Of a stretch of 64,000 nucleotides of DNA, positions 32,701 through 43,167 are shown piece by piece (position 1 is the first letter of the stretch; every line of letters begins with the position of its first letter). Source of the DNA: Mesodorylaimus sp. YZB2_4. Its lineage: Eukaryota > Nematoda > Enoplea > Dorylaimida > Dorylaimidae. The notes under the pieces are model-generated. The model had not been told where the DNA came from. It saw nothing but the letters and a program-made list of their open reading frames with translations, and ran no database searches. The position numbers and the translations under genes are program-made. The stretch is taken from positions 372,001 through 436,000 of the forward strand of contig JASANH010000232.1 in the NCBI GenBank assembly GCA_030248295.1, written 5' to 3'.

Positions 32701-35700
32701 CCTAGAGACATCACATTTGCTGCAAAAATGAGCCAACATGGCTGTCAGTCTTTGACTTGTATAAAACGTGTATCCACAATGCATACATATTTTTTCGTTT
32801 TAACATTGATTTGCGGACATCGTAATGGCGCGATTATGCTCGTTATTTGTCAGAAACAGCTGTCATAATTTCTGTTACGCGGGATGTCAAAACATCGACG
32901 CACATTTTGAAATATATAACACAAAGATGCAGTTATTTAGGAGAAATTTAGAAATATAGAAATGTTCTCGGTATCTCTCAATACACGCCTCTGAAACATT
33001 TATCGAGTAAGAGGGTAAAAAAAGTAATCCTTATATTTTTAGGGTTACAAAAGAACGTTGCGTTCGAACGATATCAACGTTCTGCCTGTAAATGGTATTA
33101 TCGATGTAGATCTGGATATTTCGTTTACTCTTCAGGTATGTACATTTTCAGAGTTTGTCATATGGCTAAAAATGAGCCTGAAGTCTACTGTTGCTGATAA
33201 ACTATGCAACTAGTCAGGAAGAAACTTCGGACTTAAACCATTTGTTAAAAGGATAAAAACCGTTTAAATAAAAGGAAAAATGCGGGGAGAATTAAAGCCG
33301 ATACCGTGGGGTCGCCACAGTCGCGCTCGGCACCGCATATCCATTTTGAGATTGTTATAAGACTCTCCAGTCGTAAGGCGCGAAATTCAAATTCAGTTCA
33401 TACCATACCATGGGATAAGAATGTTGCCTAAGCGAATAGATTGACCAAATTCCAAACTGATCAGTTGTTTTCTATGACTTTTAGTATCCGCATTTCATTA
33501 AAAAGAAAAATAATTGCCTATTAATCATGTTGCAACGTCGACGCCGTTACAAAAATCGTCCCATACCGGGCGGATTCAAAACGTTGGCCGTTGGTGTTGT
33601 CAATTTGACAGAAGTATTGCAAAGTTCGGCTTCCGTCAAAGAATTGACTTTGTATAGCGATTTGGATGAAGACGAATTAAACGCTTCATCGACTCATCAT
33701 CACCGCCATCATCAACCATCGGCGGCTAAATTGTATTTGCATACGTTAAGTAGTCAGCCGTTGGAGCAGGACGATTCGAAATTGAAAGGTAAGTATCTGT
33801 TTGGTCGGGGGACGATATGGTGTCTTGCGTGTCGACGTTGTTAGGCGCTGACAGCTAGGCTTGTGTATTTTTAGAGCAACAAAGCGAATTTACGGATGAA
33901 GAAGAAGAAGATTCGACTGCAAACGATGATGGTGGCTCTGATTCGGAAGCTGCTCATGTCGTGGACGATTTGGGCGGCTTGCAACAACCGCCTAGTGCCA
34001 GATCGAAAGGTGGAAATGCGGCGTCAGCTCCGTCGACTGCTCGTGGTCGATTCGCCAGTCGTCAAAAGAATTTTAAACAAAAGTTTGTTGCTTTGTTGAA
34101 AAAATTTAAAATTTCCGAAGAAGAGGTGCTAAAAGCGGTCGACTCTGAGTCGCAACAGCCGACGGAACAGGAAATACGAGATTTACTCGAAGAATTGGAC
34201 AATTATTCTAACAGCGATCCAGAACCGGATGCTGATACGATTTCAGTGAAATCTACGCCGAAACCAAGTTTGAGACCATATTTCAGTTCGACCACTGCGT
34301 CGAGAGAGCGATTGCCCACCATAGAAAACGTAAGTCAACTGGCTTGTCAGTTTGGATTTTTTTGTAGCGTCATTGTAGGAAATTAGGTGGGGAACTGCGT
34401 TTCGGGAATGGAAACTGTCTTTTTTAAGCCTTAGAGTGTAAAGCATAAGTTTTGGACTTCTTTTTCGAATGGTACCTTTGACAAAACCCAGCGTATGACC
34501 TCTGTTATTTGTCTGTATAGTGTGAGGATTATGTACAGCAGGGTGGAAGTTGAGCAAGTAAGAGGCGGCTGACGATGAGAAGTAGCAGCAGTTGTGCAAA
34601 TTTAGAACATTGCACCCATCTTGCTGAGTGGGTGTGGCCTGTGTGCGGCAGAAATAATTGATTGAAATTATGTAATTTCTGGTTCATCGGACTAATGAGA
34701 ACAGGACTAATTTAGGACTTGGCAGGCAAGGGTACCAGCCCGTAATGCTTGCACTCATTAGTCGGGTTCGCCGGATCAAGCCGGGTCAAATGTCTGTGTG
34801 GGCAGTAATTGCTATGGGTGTATCCGGAGGATCGCTGTCCTAAATGCACCGAGTGCCAGGATCTTGTCAGAACAGGGTACCAGAATGGCGCCTTATTAAA
34901 TTAATGATGGTCTCTTCGTGACAATGTGGCCGCCCTATAATTATCACCTACCGTTTTTTGACAGGGTGCCAAAGACAGTGAAGAGAGTAAAGAATCTGGT
35001 GGCGATAGCCAAGACGTGGATACGACGGATCCCGAACAACCTGATCACACCGTATTGGCAACTGGTATGGGACGTGGAGGTGACGCGACCACGACACCCA
35101 CAACACCGGCGGTGACCATCAGTGCGCCGAGTGTGATCACGCCAGCTGTGAAATCACAAAGCCATGTTTCGGGTGGTTCGAAGGAACTGTCGAAGGGCGC
35201 ATTTGCGAGGCCAACGGCTGGAAGGAGTTCGGATAAAAAGTAGGAGTCGTGGAGTAACGTGAACTGTGGATCACCTCAACAAACTGGTTTGCTTTGCAGG
35301 AAAAAACTATCGCCAGGAACTCGACAGGCGAGTGCGGATGTGGCCACTTCTGCCATCCAATCCGAATCGAGTACTGGCCGTCACCAGAGCATGTTGGAAC
35401 GATTGCACGCCACGTCGACGTCGAGTAGTCGATTACGATCGGGCAAGGACGGACTCACCAATTCTGGTTTCACTTTTCCAACACCTCTGGCTCACCCGTC
35501 GATTGCCGAACAATTGCAGCACATATTGCCAGCTGATGAGAGCACGGTGGCTGTACCGGATATGATCGTCTTGTTATCGGCATTCGATGTTCGTTGCCCG
35601 ACTTTGGTGCAAGCATTGAAAGAGAAGGTGACCTCGAAATTGATCGTGGTGTCTAGTCAGAACGATGTGAAACTGGTAATCGGAGCGTTATTGAATCGGA

Positions 35701-38363
35701 TACAGAAATAGTAAGTGAAGTAGACTGAGAAATTGTTTGTCCAAAATAAGATTACCGTTTTCAGTTTCCACACGACTGTGCTTCAAGTCCAGAATGCGGT
35801 CAAACTGGTGTTGGTCGGTGCCGATCGATTCTTTGCGCATTGCCTGAAATCGTATACTGAATTATTGGCCCAAAAATCCAACGACTGGTTGCATTATATT
35901 CGAGTTTTTCTGGTGGGTCCAACTTGGAGTGTAGTTTGTCGATGTTTATCGAATTTCGATCACTCGTATTCGTCCATGTTCGGAGATAATTTGTGGCGGG
36001 ATTGGTGGGATAAGAGTGATTTGGGTCCGCAAGGTAAGAAGATTATTTGTAATGGTTTTTTAAGAAATAGTATTGTTTTGACGTTTCAGATATTTCTGAT
36101 GTGGTTAGTCGGGTAACACGATATTTGAATAATGCCAAATTGGTTCTGCAGTTGCCAATCGCTGAGGCGATGTTGCAATTGAAGGATAAAGGGTAAGTTT
36201 TTAATAATATATTTGACTGATACAATTAATTTGTTATGTTTAGGTCGAGTGAAGAAATGTCGAATCTTTTTGTCCCATTTGTGGTTGATGTACGGCGAGC
36301 GGCGGCCGGTGAGAACGTTGGTAAGTTTCAGACGGATTTTTGGTGATATGTGACTGATTTCTATTCAAAATGCGCCCGCAAAGTGCTGTGTGCGCGTAAA
36401 TTGCCCATCTGGGAAAGCTGATACCAGTGGTAGGGTGCGTGAGGGCCTGCCCTTGGGATTTGACGATGAACGGAACTGACAGTGAGACGAAGGCGCCTTG
36501 GACAATGTAAGACGGGACGATACCTAAAAATGCGGACCGAGCGCTTTTCTTGATGAAATTAGGTGCTTCTGTACAAGCTCGAAAGGGTTTTTAGCGCTAA
36601 AATATGAATGCCGAACGCTAAATTTCAAAGGCTTTGCATATTTTCTGAGAAGTTTAAAGTTTTTTGCGCGTCAGCACCTGAAATCCTCAGGGACAATGGG
36701 AGATTTTGCGCCAATATGACCGCTTTTGGGGCGAAAACCCCGGCCCTCTTCGCAGATGGTGACCAATGCCGATTTGTAGATGATGTATTTGAGTTCAAGA
36801 TTCCAATTCAGTTTTTCTTTGACGCTGACACTTGTTGAAGAAAGTGGATGTTTTCAGGTTCCGACCAGTCGCAGCTGGAGTCTCCGTTCTGCGCTCCGTC
36901 AGCGGGCCCAACCTCGGCGGGTCCTCCATTGAGTGGTAGTCCTCCCAGCACGTTAACTGGACCGAGCGTGGTGGCCAGCCCTCGAGCTTCATCGATTGGT
37001 GTCAGTGGTGAATCGGCGCAAGGCAGTTCGACCATGGGCCACAGCTCGCCACCAGGGTCGCCGCACGCTATTGAACGATCCACAGCCGGCGTGCTGTCGG
37101 GGTATGCGTAGGGAATGCATGACATGGTTTCGTGCTTTGACCAGTGTCATTTTTTGCAGTACTGGGGAAGCGCAGGATTTGCAGATCGAATATTGGACAT
37201 CGGCTGGTGGTCAAGGACTGAATCAGGGTGGGACTGGTGGTAAGCTAACCTTGCATGTACCGTATCGCACCTTGTCATCTGATTTATCCGTTGCAGCTTT
37301 AGGTGGTCTGGCACAAAAGAAGGAACTGAGTGTTGGAAATGTCGTGGCCACGTCGGGCGGTGCGACTGGCAGTGTCAGCGGTTCGATCAGTGGCTCGAGC
37401 GGGGGTGGTGCACCGACTAAATACTCGTTGAAAACGGCTTTCAAGTCGCTGATAATCACTCGCTTGCCATCCAGCCCCTCGTCATTGCTGGGCGATACTC
37501 CATTCCCGCCATCGCTTATTGTTCAGTTCATAAAGGAGAAGAAAAAGGATAAAGGTAGGAATTTACATGGAATTTTGATGAAAAGCTAAAACGTACTTTA
37601 CTTTTTAGTCCTGCAAAAATTGGGTATGAAAAACAAGGAAAAGATTGAGAGCGAACAGAAAAGTCAATCGATCGATGGAATCAGTCGGATGGTTTGCAGT
37701 GCCAAGCAGCATGCCACTATGAAATGTAAGTTCTCTGTGATTTGGAGACAATCGATCGGTTAGCTGTAAGCGGCGTTTTAAATTTCGAATTCCCGCCAAA
37801 AAGTTTGCCAGTGACAGGACCAGTGAAGGTTGAGATGGCAGCTGTATGTGAATCCTGTGCCCGAAGCTGAGCCGACGTAAATCTAAAACAAGATTTTGAA
37901 GCTCAGCTGCTTATTTCATGCTCTACAGTTTGACTTGTGTTTCGGAGTAGGTACTTATTTGATGGGTATTTTATGAAGTAGCTACTCAGTCCATATTAGC
38001 ATCGACCGATCCGACCCCCAGCCAACTCCCGATCCGATCTGGCCGATCGGATCGGATCCAGCAGTGTGGACTGTCCACACAGATGTCATCTCGGCCTTCC
38101 TTGGGTTTGGCATAGTCGCTCGTAGATATTTTCGGTGGGAATTTTAAAGTTGATCCTTCACTTGTAGCTAAACGACGTATTGGTGGAATGCAAATCCCCA
38201 ATCACCTCACATATTTGTCTGCAACTCCAAATTATGCTTTTTATATTTTTCAGTGTATATTGACGGCGTGGAATGGACCAACGTGAAATTTTTTCAAATA
38301 TCGGCCCAGTGGCAGACGCATGTAAAATATATGCCTATAGCTTTATTTCATATCGATTCATGA
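29787..38363 (+). CDS. PACS: Phosphofurin acidic cluster sorting protein (PACS)
   Basis: Coding exons: 29787-29872, 30046-30133, 33043-33135, 33485-33788, 33875-34329, 34965-35239, 35300-35710, 35765-36033, 36090-36192, 36244-36320, 36858-37101, 37160-37239, 37297-37554, 37609-37725, 38254-38363. All phases join, giving 989 aa, close to vertebrate PACS-1/2. The furin-binding region opens with PMRLFATWEGDR and SNCVPRLCTLTLNRL and continues through IMLQRRRRYKNR and KTLAVGVVNLTEVLQ. An acidic stretch (FTDEEEEDS) corresponds to the autoregulatory cluster. Then come FKQKFVALLKKFK, the NDWLHYIRVFLVG block and the C-terminal YIDGVEWTNVKFFQISAQW. PACS proteins are cytosolic adaptors that sort furin and other acidic-cluster cargo between endosomes and the trans-Golgi network. 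Intron 2 is 2.9 kb; several 3' introns are 51-57 bp. The segment 37240-37296 is in-frame without a stop and may be a retained 57-bp intron. The start is uncertain: an in-frame ATG also lies at 29739. Confidence 0.95.
38029..38080. repeat. Two adjacent perfect hairpins in last PACS intron
   Basis: CCGATCCGATC (38029-38039) pairs perfectly with GATCGGATCGG (38045-38055) across a 5-nt loop. GTGTGGAC-T-GTCCACAC (38064-38080) is a second perfect palindrome. The repeated GATCCGATC word resembles the subterminal arrays of the hAT-like elements here, so this may be the end of a small element (left limit near CAGTCCATATTAG at 37986). Confidence 0.7.
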
Positions 38364-39978
38364 ATCTGCGCTGACGAAACAATTACTGGACATTTTTTTT
38401 TGTCTTCTACTTTGAATATAGCATTGTATTTTGCACGAGTTTCATCTCATAGCTCGCACTTCGGTGAACTTACCGAATCGTTCCGCTTTGACTGTTGGTA
38501 TGGCTATTTGTTCTTTCTGGCACTACTAATCACGCCACTTTGGGTTGGCCGATGCTTGGCTAAGACGTGTTGACTATCACTAAATTTTATGGGTGCATAA
38601 TGTAAATATTGAGTGTTGGTTGTTTCGTGCCGTACAATTTGACTTGTGCTGCGACGTATTTATTTGATGACTACTATTTTCTAGAGTAGCTTATAAAGTG
38701 AGGAAAAGGTTTTGTAGACAGAATTTAACAGCAAACAAGTCAGCAGAAACCTACTTGAACATTACAAAATATATCGGCGTCGCACTGCAGTTCTCCAGGT
38801 CTCATTTGCTGAAAGTCTAATACGACTGGGTCCGTAGTACTGGAGGGAGTGCTTGCACCACGTCGAAAACCCAGGGCAGCAAATAAGTCTTCCGACCTTG
38901 TCCATGGCTGAAACATTACCCTGGCGGGTGACGCTCCCAGCTGCAGGCTCTGTCATGTTCCCCACTCTAATTATGGCTGGTAGACTGCGTAAGGCTCCAA
39001 TCCCGTTTCTCAAGTGCAAGTTATTATTCCAGATGTTATCCAACGGGGAAAAGCCCAGATCTCCTTAAAGTACGAAACATGATTAATGCAGAGCACTGGC
39101 TAGGAATCAATTACTAGCTATGTATATTATTTCATCACATAAGTAACTGTCCAGTGAAGGAATGTATGTCGGAAGAGGGCTTCACTTTTGGTGCCAGACA
39201 GTCGAGGAACGTACCCGCTGCTAAGGCCAGCTGAGTGCAAAAGGCGTACTAACCATGTTAGCTAACTGTGCGCGCCAAGTCCAAATTGCTCATTCAAGTG
39301 CTGCAAACTACTGTACTAGCACACATTTCGTTGTATTCACATCAGGCTCCGTGAAGAGTATCGATGCCTGTTGAGCCTACAGAAGTCCTGTTTTATGTTT
39401 CAGTTATCAGCATACTGTAGATGGCCACTGAATGCGAACAGACCAGCCGAGCCAGGGCCTATTCCGACCAACTCGTTTCTTGCTTATTCACTGCGGCCTG
39501 TACATACATAGAACTGTGAACCTACTCTAGTGCATGCATGATGACGTTTGTGTGGCGAGGAGATGGGCGAAAATTGTGACATATGCCAGCTCCACTCGAA
39601 ATTGGTCAATGCCGGTTACACCAGTGACCAATTTTCACGATAGAAAAGAAGAATTCATGGAGAGAACTTGTGGTCCACTTATCGTGAGCACGACAAGGGA
39701 CAGAAAGTTCTAGATTCAGGCTAAGCACCACCAAAGTGCCAAAGAAAAGTCATGAGCGACATCGGAATCATAATTTGGATACTGCCCCTACTGCATTGAG
39801 GATAAATTCACGGGCATAGGCGGAGGGGCACGGCGATCGCGTCGAAAGGAATAGGCCCTAGGTAGCTTTCAACTTCCAGGCATCGTCTCAACCGTTGTCA
39901 ACTTTCAGTCATCCTGTGCCAGTCTAGTGAGCTATGTATTCCTCATCCCAGAAATAATTTAAAGCACAGCTCAGACCA
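38364..39978. other. Intergenic between PACS and the poly-Cys gene
   Basis: A GACCAGCCGAGCCAGG scrap of the GGCTCGGCT element lies at about 39445-39462 and a TACTGTAG octamer near 39413. No gene is supported. Confidence 0.45.
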
Positions 39979-39984
39979 TTTATT
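39979..39984 (-). terminator. Poly(A) signal candidate for the poly-Cys gene
   Basis: AATAAA on the minus strand, about 130 bp after the stop codon at 40113. Confidence 0.4.
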
Positions 39985-40112
39985 ATTCCAATCCCAGAAA
40001 CGTCATCTTGTAACAGGCTCCTGATGGCCATGGATGAGTAGATTCACAAATATATTTTCTTCAGGTATGTATATTTACATTGCACCAGAAACCGACACCA
40101 TATCACTGATGT

Positions 40113-40360
40113 TTAGGCGCGTTTGCATCCACCGCCCATACCGCCATGTCCTCCCATATCGCCTCCCATACCGCCGCATCGCTTGTTCATTCTCTTTTCG
40201 GCACTGCGTCCGTTCATGCAGCGTTGTTGGCGGCTGACCTCGGCGTCACGTTGGAAGAACATTTGCTCCTTGGCGATCTTAGCAGCACGTTGAGCCAAGG
40301 CGCGCTTGCCGCAGCAGCAGCAGCACTTGCAACAGCAGCAGCAGCAACAGCAACAACAAC

Positions 40361-40395
<35 letters not shown>

Positions 40396-41005
40396 CAACA
40401 GCACTTGCAGCAGCAGCAGCAGCATCCGCGTTTCATGCGGGCCATGCGCTTGTCGGTGCTGGGTTCGAAGTCGGCGCTGTCGGCGCGACCAACCAACTGC
40501 AGTTCACGCTTGCCATTCATGCATCGCTTGTTGCGCTGTGCCGATTCCACTTCACGCTGGATACGTCCCCAGCCACCGCCCATGTGGTCACCGCCTCCGC
40601 AGCTGCATCGCTTAGCACGATCGACGTCCTTGGCTTCCACCGAAACCACGGCCTCCCCTGAATGGAAGATCATAGTTGTACGGATACAGTGGCTAGTACT
40701 GCTGGCCAGACCATTGGGCAGCTACGTCAAGTCGCGCCTAGGGGTCATCCGACAGAATAGAGTACAGGGAGAGAATACAAATCTGTGACTCGCGCAGGAA
40801 GACTCGAGCACTCCATGACTTCAGGGTAGATTTTTTTACAGTGGTGGGCCTTTTAGAAGGAAATCCTGCCTCTAAAATCCTCTGAAATCAACAGTAAGTG
40901 TTGCTTCTTCTTACCTTCATGTTGTTCCTGCTCCGCTGGGCGAGCGAAAGTTATAGTAGAAATGGCCAAACAGAAGAAAGCAATCAAAATCTTGGCTGAA
41001 TGCAT
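40113..41005 (-). CDS. Secreted poly-cysteine precursor with dibasic sites
   Basis: Two exons, 40915-41005 and 40113-40657, join in phase 1 (GAAG|GTAAGAAG ... TTCCATTCAG|GG). The protein is 211 aa. Residues 1-21 (MHSAKILIAFFCLAISTITF, then A) are a textbook signal peptide, followed by an acidic spacer. Residues 109-146 are C6-K-C25-K-C5: 36 cysteines in 38 residues. Paired basic residues cut the protein into segments: AKR|CSCGGG, RNKR|CMNGKR, DKR, MKR|G-polyCys-GKR, EKR, NKR|CGGMGGDMGG and CKR. Glycine before KR (NGKR, CCGKR) is the classical amidation context. RCMNG occurs twice, and Gly/Met/His-rich segments lie at both ends. Cys codons are mixed (14 TGC and 11 TGT in the C25 run). The strand is fixed by the signal-peptide exon, splice phase and an upstream TATA box; the plus-strand poly-Gln and poly-Ala frames are shadows. 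Function unknown: metal binding, a disulfide-rich matrix or glue, or a processed peptide are options. Confidence 0.82.
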
Positions 41006-41106
41006 TTTCTATTCAAACGAGGGCCTTTTCCGAAGCGAGCTGAGGCGGAGGCGGCTCCAAATAAACGAATCCTGAATTTGATATATTCCCCGTTCTCGAT
41101 CCCCTG

Positions 41107-41114
41107 TTTATATA
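41107..41114 (-). promoter_or_regulatory. TATA box of the poly-Cys gene
   Basis: TATATAAA on the minus strand, 102 bp upstream of the ATG at 41005, in a G/C-rich context (CCCGTATATAAACAGGGG). Spacing leaves about 70 bp of leader. Confidence 0.65.
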
Positions 41115-43167
41115 CGGGCAGATCCGCGATTCTAGGTCATGCTCACAAAACAAACGATCCTGCTAAGCAAATAATTTTTTCCTTTTCTTTCACGCTTTTC
41201 GTGGGAATATTTTGGGCACGATGAAACCATGCGCCTGTGTTTCATGCGCTGAATTGCGGGTTCGCCTCGAAAGTGCAAGGTGATGGCTGGTACTCAACAG
41301 AATCTGTCAGTTTTGCCTTACCACCAATGGTATTTGCTGAGCGTGGTCTCAAGACACGGGATGAGGTGTCGTTTTTTGTCAATTCCGCTGAGTTCTCATA
41401 CAGCATATAACGGCACTATTGGCACTTCAGCAACATTCCAGCGATGTGTTAGCGTAAAGAATTTACTGCAGACTGTACAAAAGGCCAGAGCGGTGGTTCT
41501 CTCGACATTGATCTATTAGCCATCAATTTGGGCAGCAGCATTGCCCGATATTGCTTGGATCGGCAACCCTAAGTGGGATGTACTGTAAGGTTGTCATAGT
41601 AACTGTAACTGGCCCTAAAGGCCCTGGATAAGTTTTGAGTGAGGGTATTTCGCAACGTAATGCAACGAATGTCTGTTGGCAGTGAACCAGCTGCCAGTGA
41701 TACTGTGAGTGCATTCATTCATATTCAGTTTGTGCCATGTTGCAAAGTACTTTTAATTTAGAACAACTTTTCATGGTTAACCGATTTGGCGGCCTAGGCA
41801 AGTTAGTATGATCTTTTTGTGAACGTCCACAATTGACTGTTTGAATCGCCGCATTGCCAGAGAGAGGAACAACAAGACATAGGTAGACTGCTTCATGCTG
41901 TGAGGGCTTCCTCGATTCGTCTGTTCTACAACGCAAACCTGTCAGTCAGCCTTACAAATTATCGCAGATGCATTTAGGCTTTGACTGCAAGTTCAGACCA
42001 AGTCCGCATAAAGACCCGTACAAGAAGCAAGGACGTCGTCTGAGAGCGTTCTAATTGCATAAATCTAGATTGGCTGGTGATGATTTGGTCAAATTTTGGG
42101 TGAAACCTGGAAGGGTTGAACTAACTTATTGCGAGAGAGAGAAGAAGGTTTTTTTATCGAAACGGGGAGACATAGTTGCAGCTCTAACTAAAGTAGGTTT
42201 TGATTCTTTTTTTATTTTCTATGTAAGTAAGTAAGTGGGCATAAATTCTGCGGCCCTGCTTAGATTGAAATTTCGTCTGATCAGCAATTTTTGCCTCTGA
42301 TTCTTCCAAACGTCATATCTGTCCTACACTCAGAGATTTTGTTCTTGGCATGTGTTTTGACAAAGAGGAACACTGTAATTTAAACTGGAATTGAACCTGT
42401 TTAATCTTGAGATGCAACAACTGAAGCTGAATCGCGTTTCCGAAACTGAATCAACGTATTGCGTAGAGACTCGACTGGCGATCGATTCTCTGCACGGAGC
42501 CGACAGCTAGGAGCAGACGTTTCAGTCATGGACTAGATAGTAAAACCTGTTTGGATGCTCCGGGTTTTGGCGCGGTGCAACGCTCCCAGCTGCTGATTCT
42601 GTGCGGTATTCATTGCTAGTCGAGCCTCTTTCCGGGTGTTGGTTTTAGAAGGACTGCATAAGTAATAGTCAGACTACGGGGTTTAGTAGTCAGGTCTAAA
42701 AGGCTGGCCATTTGTGGTCAGTAGGGATGCCTTTCGCTGGCCATCACATTTGGAAGTCTAGTATACTCACCTGGTATCTTCGAAGGGCGGACTGGTTCTC
42801 GAACATCATTCAAAGATGATGGTGCTGAACAGACCACTGAGCAAAACTACTGTAGCATAGTGGGTGCTCTGGCGCGTCAAAGGACCCACCTCACAAAATA
42901 ATTTTTGCACAGCTGTAAATCCCTCTAACGATTAATTCAAATTTTTAAATACAGATTGGGTGTTGTGTGTGGAATTAAAGCATGCTATCTAATTGGATAT
43001 GCACATATCTTTCTTGAACGACAGCTTCACTTTGTTTTGTACAAATCGAAGCAGAAATTTATCTACTAGCACCAATTCCCTGCTATGTAGAAACCGATGA
43101 TAAAAACCTCAAGCACCCAAAATTCACATCACCGATGCCATCACCTCAGTCTCAAAGTGGTAGAATC
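41115..43167. other. Intergenic; no supported gene
   Basis: A basic, protein-like stretch at about 41968-42175 (plus; RPSPHKDPYKKQGRRLRAF, then after a stop KFWVKPGRVELTYCEREKK) may be the remains of a processed gene, but I cannot name it. The rest shows nothing. Confidence 0.4.

Noticed and set aside
40146-40788. Plus-strand poly-Ala and poly-Gln frames over the cysteine repeat
   Set aside because: No signal of their own (no promoter, no splice support). The minus strand has a signal-peptide exon, matching phase, TATA box and AATAAA.
41968-42175. Ribosomal-protein-like basic stretch (HKDPYKKQGRRLRAF)
   Set aside because: Suggestive but interrupted by a stop and not assignable to a family with confidence.
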